Source of the DNA: Methanococcus aeolicus Nankai-3
GTDB lineage: Archaea > AGJL01 > Methanococci > Methanococcales > Methanococcaceae
Assembly: GCF_000017185.1 (NCBI RefSeq)
Contig: NC_009635.1
Coordinates: 1,387,189 to 1,451,188 of the forward strand
Reading direction: 5' to 3'
Length of the DNA stretch: 64,000 nt
In this document: positions 1 through 9,251 of the stretch, piece after piece
How positions within the stretch are numbered: the first letter of the stretch is position 1
Layout of the letters: each line of letters begins with the position of its first letter
The notes under the pieces: generated by a model
What the model was told of the DNA's origin: nothing
The model's input: the letters and a program-made list of their open reading frames with translations, nothing else
The model's database searches: none
Program-made: the position numbers and the translations under genes

Positions 1-540
1 TGTGTTAGCGAGAAGGCGTGGAAAGTAATAAATGAAACAGAAACAAAATCCTTTTATTTAGATGTAAAAACCTATAAAAAGAAATATGATGATAAAAAGG
101 AAACTCCATTCACCCCATCAGTAACATTAACTTATGCTATGAATGAAGCTTTGGATATTGTGCTAAATGAAGGACTTGAAAACAGATACAAAAGGCATGA
201 AAAATTAGCAAAAGCTACAATAGCAGGATTTGAAGCTATGGGATTAGAATTATTCGCAAAAGAACGAGCAAGGTCAGTAACTGTAACCTCTGTAAAATAT
301 CCAGAGGGAATAGTTGATAAAGAATTTAGGGGAATTATGACCAATAAATACGGTATAAGTTTGGCAGGAGGACAGGCACATCTTGGCGGAAAAATATTTA
401 GAATGGGACATATGGGGGAGGCAAAAGAATACCATATATTGGGAACTTTGGCAGCTATTGAAATGGCATTTAACGAATTGGGCATAGACGCAACAGGCGG
501 AGTAGATGCCGCAAAAAAAGTATTAAATAGCGAAATATAA
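1..540 (+). CDS. Class V aminotransferase, C-terminal part (5' truncated)
   Basis: Open from the first base of the window in frame 1, ending at a TAA at 538-540, so only the last 179 residues are present. The pattern TPFTPSVTLTYAMNEAL, then GISLAGGQAHLGGKIFRMGHMG and a closing helix, is typical of the C-terminal domain of alanine-glyoxylate/serine-pyruvate type PLP aminotransferases; the closest family I recall is MJ0959 of Methanocaldococcus jannaschii. The Schiff-base lysine and most of the PLP site lie upstream of the window. The internal ATG at 139 is not the start, because homology continues upstream of it. The amino donor and acceptor cannot be decided from this fragment. Confidence 0.9.
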   Translation, partial: CVSEKAWKVINETETKSFYLDVKTYKKKYDDKKETPFTPSVTLTYAMNEALDIVLNEGLENRYKRHEKLAKATIAGFEAMGLELFAKERARSVTVTSVKYPEGIVDKEFRGIMTNKYGISLAGGQAHLGGKIFRMGHMGEAKEYHILGTLAAIEMAFNELGIDATGGVDAAKKVLNSEI

Positions 541-856
541 ATAATATTAAGTATTTAATATGTATATATTTAATATATCCATATTCATTTTTTATTTTAA
601 TTTTTTATTTTTTTCACGCGGTAGAAAAATCTACAATATCTTTTGGATATTGAACAAAAGCAAAGCTTTTTTATAATAATATCGATTTGTATAATTGCAA
701 TATTTAAAATGTATTATTTTTAAATACTAATTTATGGAGACATTAAAAGAACAAACTTTACAGATGGACTATAATGCAAAGTGTTCGTCGATTTACTATA
801 TATACTATATAATTATTCAAAATGGTTTAATATTTAATGGTTTCAATGGTGGAATT
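541..856. other. Intergenic region before hemC
   Basis: About 316 bp, very A+T-rich. It holds T-rich tracts (585-613) suited to termination of the aminotransferase mRNA. It also has two small palindromes: an AATATC/GATATT hairpin near 634-652, and AAAAGC-AAA-GCTTTT at 656-670. At 783-800 lies an 18-bp sequence, GTTCGTCGATTTACTATA, whose exact reverse complement recurs at 58747-58764; it looks like a solo end of the TIR-element family. I see no convincing gene here. Confidence 0.5.
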
Positions 857-1762
857 TTGAAAATAATAATAGGAACAAGAGGAAGTAAATTAGCACTTAC
901 TCAAACAAACTATATTAAAGCTCTTTTAGAAAATTTAAATGAAAATATTGATATTGAAGTAAAAATAGTTAAAACCACAGGGGATAAAGACCAATCTTCA
1001 AAATTATCAGAATTGGGGTTGGGAGTATTTACAAAAGAATTGGATTTAAAAATGCTAAATAATGAAATAGATATTGCAGTGCATAGCTTAAAAGATGTCC
1101 CTACGGTTTGGAACGAAAATTTAACAATAGCTTCAACTCCAAAAAGAGAAAGTTATGCCGATTTAATATTGTGGAATAAGGAAGATAATGATATAAATAT
1201 TGAAAAATGCAATGAAAAAGATAATATAATTGTTGGAACATCCAGTATACGAAGACAGGAGTTTTTAAAAATAAAATACCCAAATTTAAAAACCAAGTTA
1301 TTACGGGGGAATGTAGATACTAGATTAAATAAATTAAGAAATAAAGAGTATGACGCCATAATATTGGCAGAAGCAGGTTTAAATAGATTAAAAATGGATT
1401 TATCTGATTTTAACTACGAAAGATTAAATATACTTCCTGCTCCTGCTCAGGGGGTAGTAGGGGTAGCATCACGAACCGACAATAAAGAAGTAATATCCAT
1501 ATTACAAAAAATAAACCATAAAAAGACATTTTTAGAGGCACTAGCTGAACGATATGCACTAAGAGAATATGGTGGTGGATGTCAGGCACCTTTCGGAGCT
1601 CTCTCAAAATATGATGAAGAAAATAAAATATTAAATTTAAAATGTTCCGTAGTAATTGGCAACACAATAAAATCAAAAGAAGAGAATATTAATTGTGATA
1701 TAATGGATATTGAAGGGGCTAAAAATTTAGGCATTAAAATTGGAAAATATATAAAACAATAA
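857..1762 (+). CDS. hemC: Porphobilinogen deaminase (hydroxymethylbilane synthase)
   Basis: Polymerises four porphobilinogen molecules into hydroxymethylbilane, feeding siroheme, cobamide and F430 synthesis in a methanogen. The N-terminus IIIGTRGSKLALTQT, the motif AVHSLKDVPT, the block RGNVDTRLNKL, and the dipyrromethane-cofactor cysteine in EYGGGCQAPFG (about Cys242) identify it. The frame is open further upstream to an ATG at 734, but those extra residues are not family-like. A TTG at 857 preceded by GGTGGA at a normal distance gives a 301-residue protein, the usual family size, so I chose it. cbiF and cfbA elsewhere in the window act in the same tetrapyrrole network. Confidence 0.93.
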   Translation: MKIIIGTRGSKLALTQTNYIKALLENLNENIDIEVKIVKTTGDKDQSSKLSELGLGVFTKELDLKMLNNEIDIAVHSLKDVPTVWNENLTIASTPKRESYADLILWNKEDNDINIEKCNEKDNIIVGTSSIRRQEFLKIKYPNLKTKLLRGNVDTRLNKLRNKEYDAIILAEAGLNRLKMDLSDFNYERLNILPAPAQGVVGVASRTDNKEVISILQKINHKKTFLEALAERYALREYGGGCQAPFGALSKYDEENKILNLKCSVVIGNTIKSKEENINCDIMDIEGAKNLGIKIGKYIKQ

Positions 1763-1858
1763 ACAATATAAAGTATTATAATAAAAACAGTAGATTATAA
1801 TATACTATATAATATATATCTTGCTGCTGTATGTGGTTTATCTTCGGTCGTTTTCATA

Positions 1859-1966
1859 TATAGTATGCGATAATTAAAACGCCAAAATATTATTATATTA
1901 CTAAAAACGAAGTAAATATGCGCGTAATTTAGGACATATAAAAGACATTTAATTGAACTTACTATA
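1859..1966. repeat. TIR intergenic element, copy upstream of alba
   Basis: Left end TATAGTATGCGA and right end TTGAACTTACTATA form imperfect terminal inverted repeats. The reverse complement of the right end starts TATAGTAAGTTCAA, identical over 14 bases to the left end of the copy at 22701. The alba start lies 29 bp downstream, so the element covers the alba promoter region. This is one of the weaker copies. Confidence 0.45.
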
Positions 1967-1994
1967 AATGATACATATAAAATGAGTGATATCT

Positions 1995-2270
1995 ATGGAT
2001 GGCATAATATACATAGGAAATAAGGGCGTAATGAATTATGTTCTTGCAGTTATTACACAAATTAACAATGAAGATATCGATACTAACGAAATAAGGCTTA
2101 AAGCAAGGGGTAGGGCAATAAGTAAGGCGGTAGATGTGGAGGAGATGTTAAAAAATAAATTCATGCCAGAATTAAAACTTAAAGAAGTCATATTTGGAAC
2201 CGAGGAAGTTGAAAATAATGAAGGTAGAAAGGTAAATGTATCTACTATAGAAATAGTATTGTCAAAGTAA
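1995..2270 (+). CDS. albA: DNA/RNA-binding protein Alba
   Basis: Small basic chromatin protein of the Sac10b/Alba family, which coats DNA and RNA as dimers. The N-terminus [19 protein letters not shown] and the basic stretch [15 protein letters not shown] are the family's nucleic-acid-binding face; the C-terminal strand pattern ([10 protein letters not shown]) also fits. It is 91 residues, the normal size. A GTG at 1986 is in frame but overlaps an AGTGAT ribosome binding site; ATG 1995 reproduces the conserved N-terminus. The gene stands alone in a plus-strand unit followed by a small coiled-coil gene. Confidence 0.95.
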   Translation: MDGIIYIGNKGVMNYVLAVITQINNEDIDTNEIRLKARGRAISKAVDVEEMLKNKFMPELKLKEVIFGTEEVENNEGRKVNVSTIEIVLSK

Positions 2271-2352
2271 TAACTAACCAAATATTATATATATTATTAT
2301 ATGTAATACATTAATAATACTTTTTTAAAATAGATAATACTAAGGTGAGGAT

Positions 2353-2529
2353 ATGGAGCTCCAAGACAAAAAAATAAAAAAATTACTTCATACGCTGGCA
2401 CACACAGTAGAACATTTTGAGGATTTAATAAAATCAATAGAAGATTGTGGGCTGAATTCAGGGGAATACACTAAATTAAAAGAAAAATTAAAACAAGAAA
2501 ACGAAAAATTAAAAGAAAAATTGAAATAA
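2353..2529 (+). CDS. Small coiled-coil protein of unknown function
   Basis: A 58-residue ORF with a strong ribosome binding site (AAGGTGAGG) six bases before the ATG. The product begins MELQDKKIKKLLHTLAHTVE and ends in a heptad-like, very lysine/glutamate-rich tail (KLKEKLKQENEKLKEKLK), predicted to be a coiled coil. I do not recognise a family. The good ribosome binding site and the amphipathic helix argue that it is real. Its second and third codons contain one of the GGAGCTCC octamers. It converges with purP. Confidence 0.7.
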   Translation: MELQDKKIKKLLHTLAHTVEHFEDLIKSIEDCGLNSGEYTKLKEKLKQENEKLKEKLK

Positions 2530-2548
2530 TTATATTTATTTTTTTTAT

Positions 2549-3634
2549 TTAATATAATATTTTATCCATCATATCTAATTCCAATGCTAATTTTATCTCT
2601 TTTGCTATTCTTTGTCCCATGCTCAATGGCTCACCAGAGTATAGGCATGAATAGGCACTTCCATTCATAAAGGAGTTTGTTCCTCCATCTATTCTTGCAC
2701 TCATTTCAAATACAACCAATTCAAGGCTATCATTACATAATGATTGAAGACAGAATGGTCCTATCATTCCCGGTGCAACCATTTCCTCTGCCTTTGCTAC
2801 TAATTTATCTCCCATATCAAATACTTGTGGGAGAAGACTTTCCCTTATTACAACTGGGAAGTTTCCACTTATTACATATGATGGATTAATATCTAATTCC
2901 ATCTGGTCTTTTGCAGGAACTCTAACTATTCCATCAATATTACTTTCATATCTGCTGTCTATGCCCATTAATTCAACCTGGTTTTTTAATGGCGAGTAGA
3001 AGTAATGAATACAATAATTTGTTCCAACAACATATTCTTCAATGTGGGCATTACCCACATCCTCATCTGTTAAAATTCCTCTTTCTTTAAATATTTCAAC
3101 TTTTTTCCAAAATTCTTCTGTGGTGGAACATGGGAAATATCCTCTACCTCCCCGAGCCCCAGGGAATTTTACCATAACTGGGCAGTTTATTTCATCTGGG
3201 CTATTGAGTTTTTTAGGTATTCTTAACCCGCTTTCTTTTAATAGTTTTCCTTCTAAATCTCTTTCAGCTTCCCATCTTAATATCTGTCTGTTTCCAAACA
3301 TTGGCACTTTAAAGTTGTTTTCTAAATTATCTAATCCACAATATGCTATAAATGAACCATGAGGAATAATAATTGCATTCATTTCTATTAATTGCTTCTG
3401 TATTTCTTCATTTGATATGTCTGAAAAATTATCTACATAAATATATTTGTCTGCAACTCCAAATCTTTTGTATGGTGTAGCCCTATCTTTTGTTGTAATC
3501 ACTGCTGTTGAAAATCCTTCTAATTTTGCTCCCTTTAATATATGGAGTGATGTATGACTACCAACAGTAACAATTGTTATTTCTTCCTTGTTGTATCCTT
3601 CATATATGCTCAATATTTCCTCTTTTGAAATCAT
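2549..3634 (-). CDS. purP: 5-formaminoimidazole-4-carboxamide ribonucleotide synthetase (FAICAR synthetase)
   Basis: Catalyses the ATP- and formate-dependent conversion of AICAR to FAICAR in archaeal purine synthesis, replacing the folate-dependent PurH transformylase. It is 361 residues, the usual PurP length. The N-terminal motif TVGSHTSLHILKGAKLEGF, the segment VMVKFPGARGGRGYF (ATP-grasp glycine-rich loop) and the C-terminal SARIDGGTNSFMNGSAYS are characteristic. The ATG at 3634 is the only plausible start. It is transcribed convergently to the small coiled-coil gene and appears monocistronic. Confidence 0.95.
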   Translation of the reverse strand: MISKEEILSIYEGYNKEEITIVTVGSHTSLHILKGAKLEGFSTAVITTKDRATPYKRFGVADKYIYVDNFSDISNEEIQKQLIEMNAIIIPHGSFIAYCGLDNLENNFKVPMFGNRQILRWEAERDLEGKLLKESGLRIPKKLNSPDEINCPVMVKFPGARGGRGYFPCSTTEEFWKKVEIFKERGILTDEDVGNAHIEEYVVGTNYCIHYFYSPLKNQVELMGIDSRYESNIDGIVRVPAKDQMELDINPSYVISGNFPVVIRESLLPQVFDMGDKLVAKAEEMVAPGMIGPFCLQSLCNDSLELVVFEMSARIDGGTNSFMNGSAYSCLYSGEPLSMGQRIAKEIKLALELDMMDKILY

Positions 3635-3814
3635 TTATTTCACCTTTTTACGATTTAAATTAACATTGTTATATTATGTCATGAGCCTATATATTATTTA
3701 TTACAAGAACCGAATAGTAAAGAATATATATTATTATAAAATTTAAAAAGCTACTTTAAAAAAGAAAAAATATTTAAAAAAATAGAAATTTATTATATTA
3801 TTCCCCTATTTCGA

Positions 3815-4405
3815 TTATTTTTGGGGTATTGTGATATTTATCAATTTAATATCGAATACCAATGTTTTTCCTGCCATTGGGTGATTAAAATCTAATAATA
3901 CAGTAGTTTCATTTACTTCCGCTATTTTAACGGGAGCTCCCCTAATATATAATCTCATTCCTTTTTTTGGAGTAATATTTGTATTGTTAAATATTTCTAT
4001 TGGATATGGCACGATATAAGATTTATTTATTTCTCCGTATGCTTCATTAGGGGGCAATATTATAGTTTTTTCTTCTCCTTCTGACATATTTAATACGGCA
4101 TTTTCAAATCCTTTAATCATTTGCCCCTTTCCTATTGTGAATTCTATTGGTTTGTAGTTTCTCTGTGGATTGTATATATTTGCCTCTTTTGCAACCTGTT
4201 CAATTGATGTATCAAATATTGTTCCATTTTCGAACTTTCCAATATAATCCACAGATACAATTGTTCCATTTCCATAAGGAAATTCACAAATCTTTGATTG
4301 GGGTGGATTTTCAATGGGAGCTCCTTTATTTGTATTATCCACACAACCCGAAAATCCCAACAATAAAATAATGGATATTAATCCGAATACAGTTAAATTT
4401 TTCAT
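3815..4405 (-). CDS. FKBP-type peptidyl-prolyl isomerase, predicted lipoprotein
   Basis: The N-terminal hydrophobic signal ends in LLGFSGC (Cys21), a lipobox, so the protein should be membrane-anchored outside the cell. The remaining sequence is an FKBP domain of the archaeal long type, with DYIGKFENGTIFDTS, GKGQMIKGFENAVL and NEAYGE, followed by an insert-in-flap region. It is a close paralogue of the cytoplasmic FKBP encoded directly upstream (4492-5007), with many identical blocks, indicating tandem duplication followed by acquisition of a signal peptide. The likely role is prolyl isomerisation and folding help for surface proteins; this is inference. Confidence 0.9.
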   Translation of the reverse strand: MKNLTVFGLISIILLLGFSGCVDNTNKGAPIENPPQSKICEFPYGNGTIVSVDYIGKFENGTIFDTSIEQVAKEANIYNPQRNYKPIEFTIGKGQMIKGFENAVLNMSEGEEKTIILPPNEAYGEINKSYIVPYPIEIFNNTNITPKKGMRLYIRGAPVKIAEVNETTVLLDFNHPMAGKTLVFDIKLINITIPQK

Positions 4406-4491
4406 AAAATATCACACATTAAAATAAAAAAATACAATATGACAATAAAATAATTAATAAAATAAAAAAATAAAAATAATTATAAAATTAA

Positions 4492-5007
4492 TTAATGACA
4501 GTCGCAACCGCAACCATCGCCTTCGCACTCGCAATCTTCTTCGTCATCGCATCCTTCCATTGCATCCAATACTTTAATTGTGAATACCAATGTTTTTCCT
4601 GCCAATTGGTGGTTGAAATCCAACATAACATTTTCATCATCAATTTCTGTTATTGTAGCAGGCGCTCCTCCTGCAAGTATTACCATACCAACTTCTGGCT
4701 CAAAATCTGCACCTTCAAATGCATCTTTTGGAACTTTTTGAATTAATTGTTCATCTCTTTCTCCGTATGCTTCATTAGCAGGTATTGTAACTGTTTTTTC
4801 TTCTCCTACTTCCATTCCAAGAACTGCATCTTCAAATCCTTTTATGAGCTGTCCTTTGCCAAGTTTGAACTCCAATGGTTCGTATGGTCTTTCAGGAGTA
4901 TATAATCCTGCTTCTTTTGCAACACTTTCAATTGATGTATCAAAAATTTCTCCATTTTCTAATTTACCAGTGTAATCTACTTTAACTTTATATCCTTTTT
5001 CTACCAA
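4492..5007 (-). CDS. FKBP-type peptidyl-prolyl isomerase, SlyD-like with metal-binding tail
   Basis: Cytoplasmic FKBP with an insert-in-flap chaperone domain ([43 protein letters not shown]). The last 20 or so residues are extremely Cys/Asp/Glu-rich and end in GCGCDCH, reminiscent of the metal-binding tail of bacterial SlyD. The start is probably TTG 5007 (giving [14 protein letters not shown], as in MJ0278), preceded by GATGTGAT; a GTG at 5016 is in frame but overlaps that ribosome binding site. It lies 86 bp upstream of the lipoprotein paralogue and may be cotranscribed with it. Confidence 0.92.
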   Translation of the reverse strand: MVEKGYKVKVDYTGKLENGEIFDTSIESVAKEAGLYTPERPYEPLEFKLGKGQLIKGFEDAVLGMEVGEEKTVTIPANEAYGERDEQLIQKVPKDAFEGADFEPEVGMVILAGGAPATITEIDDENVMLDFNHQLAGKTLVFTIKVLDAMEGCDDEEDCECEGDGCGCDCH

Positions 5008-5200
5008 AAAAATCACATCTTTTTTTTATTTTTTGTATATCTATTTATGTATTATTATATATTATTATACAATTATCTTATAATTATTATACAATTTTTA
5101 TATATAATACCTCTATTATTTTATTATTTTTAATAATATTATATATATCTTTGCATCTATTATTTTATTATCTCTCGTATAATTATAAATTGGTGTTTAA

Positions 5201-5662
5201 ATGTTAAAAAAGGCAACAGTGGTTGTAGGCGGAACATTCGATATATTGCATAAAGGACATAAAAAATTATTAAAATATGCCTCCAATTTTGGAAAATTAT
5301 ATATTGGTATTACCTCCGATAAATTTGCAGGAGCCTATAAAACACATAATATATATCCATTGGAAATTAGGATAAATAATTTAAAAAAATATCTTGATAG
5401 TCACAATATTGAATATGTTATAAAAATAATAGACGATGCTTATGGGGATACCATTGGCAACGATAAATTAGATATAATTGTAGTTACTCCCGAAACGGAA
5501 AATAATGCCAAAAAAATAAATGAAATAAGGGCAAAAAATAAATTAAAACCATTGGAGATTAAAATATATGATTATGTGTTGGGAGAGGATAAAAAACCAA
5601 TATCTACAACAAGAATAAGAAATAAAGAAATAAATGAAAAGGGAGAATTAATTAAAGATTAA
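5201..5662 (+). CDS. coaD: Phosphopantetheine adenylyltransferase, archaeal type
   Basis: Transfers AMP to 4'-phosphopantetheine to form dephospho-CoA. The nucleotidyltransferase signature [15 protein letters not shown] contains the HxGH ATP motif, and [10 protein letters not shown] near the C-terminus corresponds to the family's second nucleotide-binding motif. At 153 residues it matches archaeal CoaD, which is distinct from the bacterial enzyme. The ATG at 5201 is preceded by TTGGTG. It is followed 31 bp later by the AEC permease and may share its transcript. Confidence 0.9.
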   Translation: MLKKATVVVGGTFDILHKGHKKLLKYASNFGKLYIGITSDKFAGAYKTHNIYPLEIRINNLKKYLDSHNIEYVIKIIDDAYGDTIGNDKLDIIVVTPETENNAKKINEIRAKNKLKPLEIKIYDYVLGEDKKPISTTRIRNKEINEKGELIKD

Positions 5663-5693
5663 TTTAAAATTAATATATAATCTGGTGTAAAAA

Positions 5694-6623
5694 ATGGACA
5701 TAATGATTATAATAATTTTATTAATATTAACGGGATATTTATCAAAATATTTAAAAATATTAAAAGAACAGGATAGAACTGTGCTTAATAATATTGTGGT
5801 TTATATTGCCATGCCATCTACCATATTTTTAACAATAATGTCTAATGTTTCGCCCTCTGATTTACCTCAATATATAAAACTTCCATTTTTAATATTTATA
5901 ACATTTGCATTATGTGGGGGTATTGGGTATATTATTGGGAGACTGTTAAAATTAAATAAAGAATCATTAGGGGGGTTAATATTAGTTTGTGGATTGGCTA
6001 ACACTGGATTTTTAGGATATCCTATTATATATGGATTTTATGGTTCGGAGGGGCTATCAAGAGCAATATTTTGCGACATGGGAGGAGTATTCACAAGTTT
6101 ATTGTTTGGAACTTATGTTGGCATAACCTTTGGAAGAAGTAATATTGATAAAAATAAAAATGTTTTAAAATCAGTAATAACGGAGCTCCTAAAATTCCCA
6201 CCGCTAATAACTGCTATGATTAGTGTGCTTTTGATATTGTTGGGCGTATCTATTTCCAATTTACCAGAATATTTTACAAATACATTATCCTATTTATCAA
6301 ATGCCACAATTCCATTAATTATGATTTCATTGGGGCTGTCTTTATCTCCAAGCTCTGCAAAATTTGGAATGAAATTTGGACTTATAGCAACCATTGTAAG
6401 AATGGGGATTGCACCACTAATTATGTTAGGGAGCTCCATTATATTTTCAATGGGCGGATTGGAAAAAAATGTATTATTACTTGAATCAGCTATGCCCTCT
6501 GCAATGATGTCACTTGTATTTGCTGTGCTTTATGATTTAGATGTAAAATTAGTTGCTTCGGCATGTTTCATAACTACTGTTATTTCTTTTGCAATTTTGC
6601 CGATAATATATAGTTTATTATAA
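5694..6623 (+). CDS. Auxin efflux carrier (AEC) family permease
   Basis: A 309-residue integral membrane protein with about 8-10 hydrophobic segments. The conserved AEC features include ANTGFLGYPIIYGFYG in the middle and the C-terminal SAMPSAMMSLVFAVLYDLD. Family members export small organic anions or amino acids; the substrate cannot be told from sequence. The start ATG 5694 has GGTG upstream. It converges with the class III signal peptide gene at 6684. Confidence 0.88.
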   Translation: MDIMIIIILLILTGYLSKYLKILKEQDRTVLNNIVVYIAMPSTIFLTIMSNVSPSDLPQYIKLPFLIFITFALCGGIGYIIGRLLKLNKESLGGLILVCGLANTGFLGYPIIYGFYGSEGLSRAIFCDMGGVFTSLLFGTYVGITFGRSNIDKNKNVLKSVITELLKFPPLITAMISVLLILLGVSISNLPEYFTNTLSYLSNATIPLIMISLGLSLSPSSAKFGMKFGLIATIVRMGIAPLIMLGSSIIFSMGGLEKNVLLLESAMPSAMMSLVFAVLYDLDVKLVASACFITTVISFAILPIIYSLL

Positions 6624-6683
6624 AATAATAAAAAATTTAAGTAAAAAACAGTATAAAAAAATAAAATAAGCTAAAAAAATAAG

Positions 6684-7082
6684 TTATGTCCAATTAATAA
6701 ATATGTCATTTTCATTTCTTGTTAATTCAATGGTAATTCCACCCATGTTTGTAGAATAATTGCCAGTAGAAGTTAAATCTATATCACAAGTTGTAGTTAT
6801 ATTATATCCATTACCTTTTAATATAATATTTCGCCCACTAATCTCCCATTTAGCAGGGGGTGATTTTACAAATACAACTTTTTTACTACCTGCATCTGCA
6901 ACAGATAGCATGTCTATATTTGTTTTTAGCTTCGATAATGCAGCATGCCCCATACTCGCAGAAGAAGTTTCAATTGTTTTTTTATATCCGTACATCCCGG
7001 GAATCATAGTCGACACTATAATTGCCACCAAAAGAGCCAAAAACAAAATAGAAAATTCAAGGGAAATTTGCCCTTTTTTCAT
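6684..7082 (-). CDS. Class III signal peptide (pilin-like) protein
   Basis: The N-terminus MKKGQISLEFSILFLALLVA is a class III signal peptide: a short basic head, cleavage after the glycine, and a Q-x-S-x-E-F start to the hydrophobic helix. In Methanococcus such precursors are cut by the EppA peptidase and assembled into type IV-like pili. The protein is 132 residues. ATG 7082 has a GGTG ribosome binding site; the GTG at 7091 overlaps that site. The neighbours downstream on this strand are secreted and membrane proteins, so a surface structure is likely. Pilin versus minor pilin cannot be resolved. Confidence 0.85.
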   Translation of the reverse strand: MKKGQISLEFSILFLALLVAIIVSTMIPGMYGYKKTIETSSASMGHAALSKLKTNIDMLSVADAGSKKVVFVKSPPAKWEISGRNIILKGNGYNITTTCDIDLTSTGNYSTNMGGITIELTRNENDIFINWT

Positions 7083-7104
7083 AATTAACACCCCGACGCA
7101 TATT

Positions 7105-7236
7105 TAGTATGTTCAAAAAGTTGTTCTTTAATACATCCCATATAGTTTATCGGAACTAATGACAATGTAGATATCAAGAGCATAATATTTTATGGTGCAA
7201 TATTAAGTAAATCAAAGATGTTCTTGAACGAACTAT
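7105..7236. repeat. TIR intergenic element
   Basis: Starts TAGTATGTTCAAAAAGTTG and ends TTCTTGAACGAACTATA, imperfect terminal inverted repeats over about 20 bp; total about 132 bp. It lies just upstream of the class III signal peptide gene. The inner right flank (AAATCAAAGATG) is shared with the copy at 36987-37138. Confidence 0.65.
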
Positions 7237-7266
7237 AAATGATAAGTATTGATATTTTAACTATAA

Positions 7267-8088
7267 TTAAGTATATTTTTCATCCCAATACATAGTATAT
7301 GCAAAATCAATTGGCTGTTTTTCAGATGTTGTGAAAACCATGGCTGGGACATCAAATACATTTAATTCAAGATTCATTCCAAAAGCATTATCCATGTTTG
7401 GAACTAGCGTGTCATCAATTTCATATAATTCAGGATTTTGCTTATGGCTGACTTTGCTGTGTTTGTCCAAATAATTATTGTATGAATCAGTCCATACATC
7501 AATATCTTTTGTCCCCATTATTTTATTAAATTTATAATATCCATCCAATACTAGGGGGCATGGTAATATTAAACTTAATATGTCTGTATCATCTGATTTT
7601 ACCACTGAGCCCCTAACATATAATTTAAATTCATTCAATAATATTCCTTTTTTTCGAGCTTCAAATAGCGTTTTGATATTCATTGTTTCAACTTTATTTA
7701 CAAGCCCTGGCCCCACTACATCATAAGAGTTTGCAGTTCCATCTGAGGATATGATATGTTCTATTTCTTGTCCAAATTTCAACTTAACTGTTGAATAGGG
7801 AGGCATCCAAAAACCTTCTATTCCATTTAGTGTTATGGTGCTTATATCTAACTCAGTATTATTAATTGGATTGCCATTGATAGTTAATAATTCAAAATTA
7901 TTGGATGATTTCAATAATTTATCGGACAATATATCATCTTGCATCGGGGCAATAAATACAGAATATGGATTAGCATTTGTAATTTCGCCAGTTAATGTCC
8001 AGTAGGTATCCATGTTGGCAATGGCGGTTTCCCCATTAACAAGAGGCATAAAAATTATAAAAAATATTATAAAAAATATGTATTTCAT
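7267..8088 (-). CDS. Secreted protein of unknown function
   Basis: A 273-residue protein with a clear N-terminal signal sequence (MKYIFFIIFFIIFMPLVNG, cleavage predicted after this region). The remainder lacks obvious transmembrane helices and shows beta-rich, extracellular-type composition. I recognise no domain. The start is ATG 8088 with AAGGTGA upstream; the in-frame GTG at 8097 overlaps that site. The start region abuts the stop of the upstream DUF515-like gene at 8094, so the two are almost certainly one operon, and the class III signal peptide gene lies downstream. A role in a pilus or surface complex is inferred from context only. Confidence 0.8.
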   Translation of the reverse strand: MKYIFFIIFFIIFMPLVNGETAIANMDTYWTLTGEITNANPYSVFIAPMQDDILSDKLLKSSNNFELLTINGNPINNTELDISTITLNGIEGFWMPPYSTVKLKFGQEIEHIISSDGTANSYDVVGPGLVNKVETMNIKTLFEARKKGILLNEFKLYVRGSVVKSDDTDILSLILPCPLVLDGYYKFNKIMGTKDIDVWTDSYNNYLDKHSKVSHKQNPELYEIDDTLVPNMDNAFGMNLELNVFDVPAMVFTTSEKQPIDFAYTMYWDEKYT

Positions 8089-8093
8089 AATAT

Positions 8094-9251
8094 TCACCTT
8101 GCCTTTACGATGTAGATGTTTTCAGGAGATAATGATATAACCTTGGAAACTGAATCAGATGGAATAGATAGTATTAATACATACTGAACACTATCATCAA
8201 ATATTTGGGTGTCTTCACTTATCTCGTTTAACTTTACCCCATAATTTCCAAATTTATCTTTTATTTTATTTTGGTCAAGTTTATCAACTGCGGTTGCATG
8301 TAATATTCCATTTATATTATTCAAATTATAGTTTATTGAGGAGGAACTTGAAGCTGAAGTAGAATCCCCTCCGCCATCAGTAATGGAACTTGAAGTTGAT
8401 TTTGATTCGGAATATGAAATATCCTTTGCTATTATATATGAAGAATTTACAATTCCTTTTATCGGCGTATTATTTGAATTACTTTTATCATATAGGTATA
8501 TTAAATCCCCTTTAAGTGGCATCTTTCCACACTGGGTGGCACCAACAATCATGGTAATTTTATTAAATGACATGGGCGTTGTTAATTCAAACGATTTTAA
8601 TTGTAATAAACTCAGTTTTGAAATATATTCGGACAATTCTTTTTTTGACATTATTTTTGATGTACCTCCTATCTTTATCTCAAAATTATCTCCCTCTTCA
8701 CTAGTTTCTATCGTACTTAATATATTGTTTAAATAATATTTTCTAGCATCTTCTTCAATATTTGCATTATTTAGTATATTATTTATTTCATCGCTGGATT
8801 GTGCGTTTTCTATTTTATTGATTAGTGATTGGGCATAAAGGCTTTCACGGTAATATTTTCCATAGGTATTTTTTATTAAATTAACACTATTAACCTTATA
8901 ATTTTTAAATTCCATATATTTTTTTGCATCGTTTAATATATTATTTATTTCATCAGAACTTTTGGCATTTTTAATTTGTGTTAGATATAAAGCTTTATTT
9001 GGGTCATTAGGGTATGCAGAAAACATTTGATTTATTCCATTTATTCCATTTTCTTTGCTGTCTGTAAATTTTTGTGCCTCTTGTAGTTTTTTTGCATTAA
9101 TCGTATTATATGCCATATATCCAATAGATATTAAACCGATAGCAACAATGGCAATAAAAATATATTTAACATATTTGGATTTATCTGCGGAGCTCCGCTT
9201 AGTTTTTGATTTTAATTTTTTTAACCTGCCCACATATTCTTCCTTGGCCAT
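8094..9251 (-). CDS. DUF515-like membrane protein
   Basis: A 385-residue protein with a basic N-terminus, one transmembrane helix at about residues 27-46 (YIFIAIVAIGLISIGYMAY) and a long, probably external C-terminal part. It holds two copies of a SSDEINNILN(D/N)A motif about 65 residues apart and a serine-rich linker after residue 290. The overall plan resembles the DUF515 family of methanococci, as I recall it. The start is ATG 9251, preceded by GAGGGAT; the extra 27 upstream codons look non-coding. It overlaps or abuts the next secreted-protein gene, indicating coupled expression. Confidence 0.75.
   Translation of the reverse strand: MAKEEYVGRLKKLKSKTKRSSADKSKYVKYIFIAIVAIGLISIGYMAYNTINAKKLQEAQKFTDSKENGINGINQMFSAYPNDPNKALYLTQIKNAKSSDEINNILNDAKKYMEFKNYKVNSVNLIKNTYGKYYRESLYAQSLINKIENAQSSDEINNILNNANIEEDARKYYLNNILSTIETSEEGDNFEIKIGGTSKIMSKKELSEYISKLSLLQLKSFELTTPMSFNKITMIVGATQCGKMPLKGDLIYLYDKSNSNNTPIKGIVNSSYIIAKDISYSESKSTSSSITDGGGDSTSASSSSSINYNLNNINGILHATAVDKLDQNKIKDKFGNYGVKLNEISEDTQIFDDSVQYVLILSIPSDSVSKVISLSPENIYIVKAR

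Noticed and set aside
132-485. 117-codon antisense ORF opposite the aminotransferase
   Set aside because: Shadow of a real coding region; composition follows from the sense codons.
734-856. N-terminal extension of hemC from ATG 734
   Set aside because: The extra residues contain no family signal, cross a repeat end at 783-800, and the TTG at 857 has a proper ribosome binding site.
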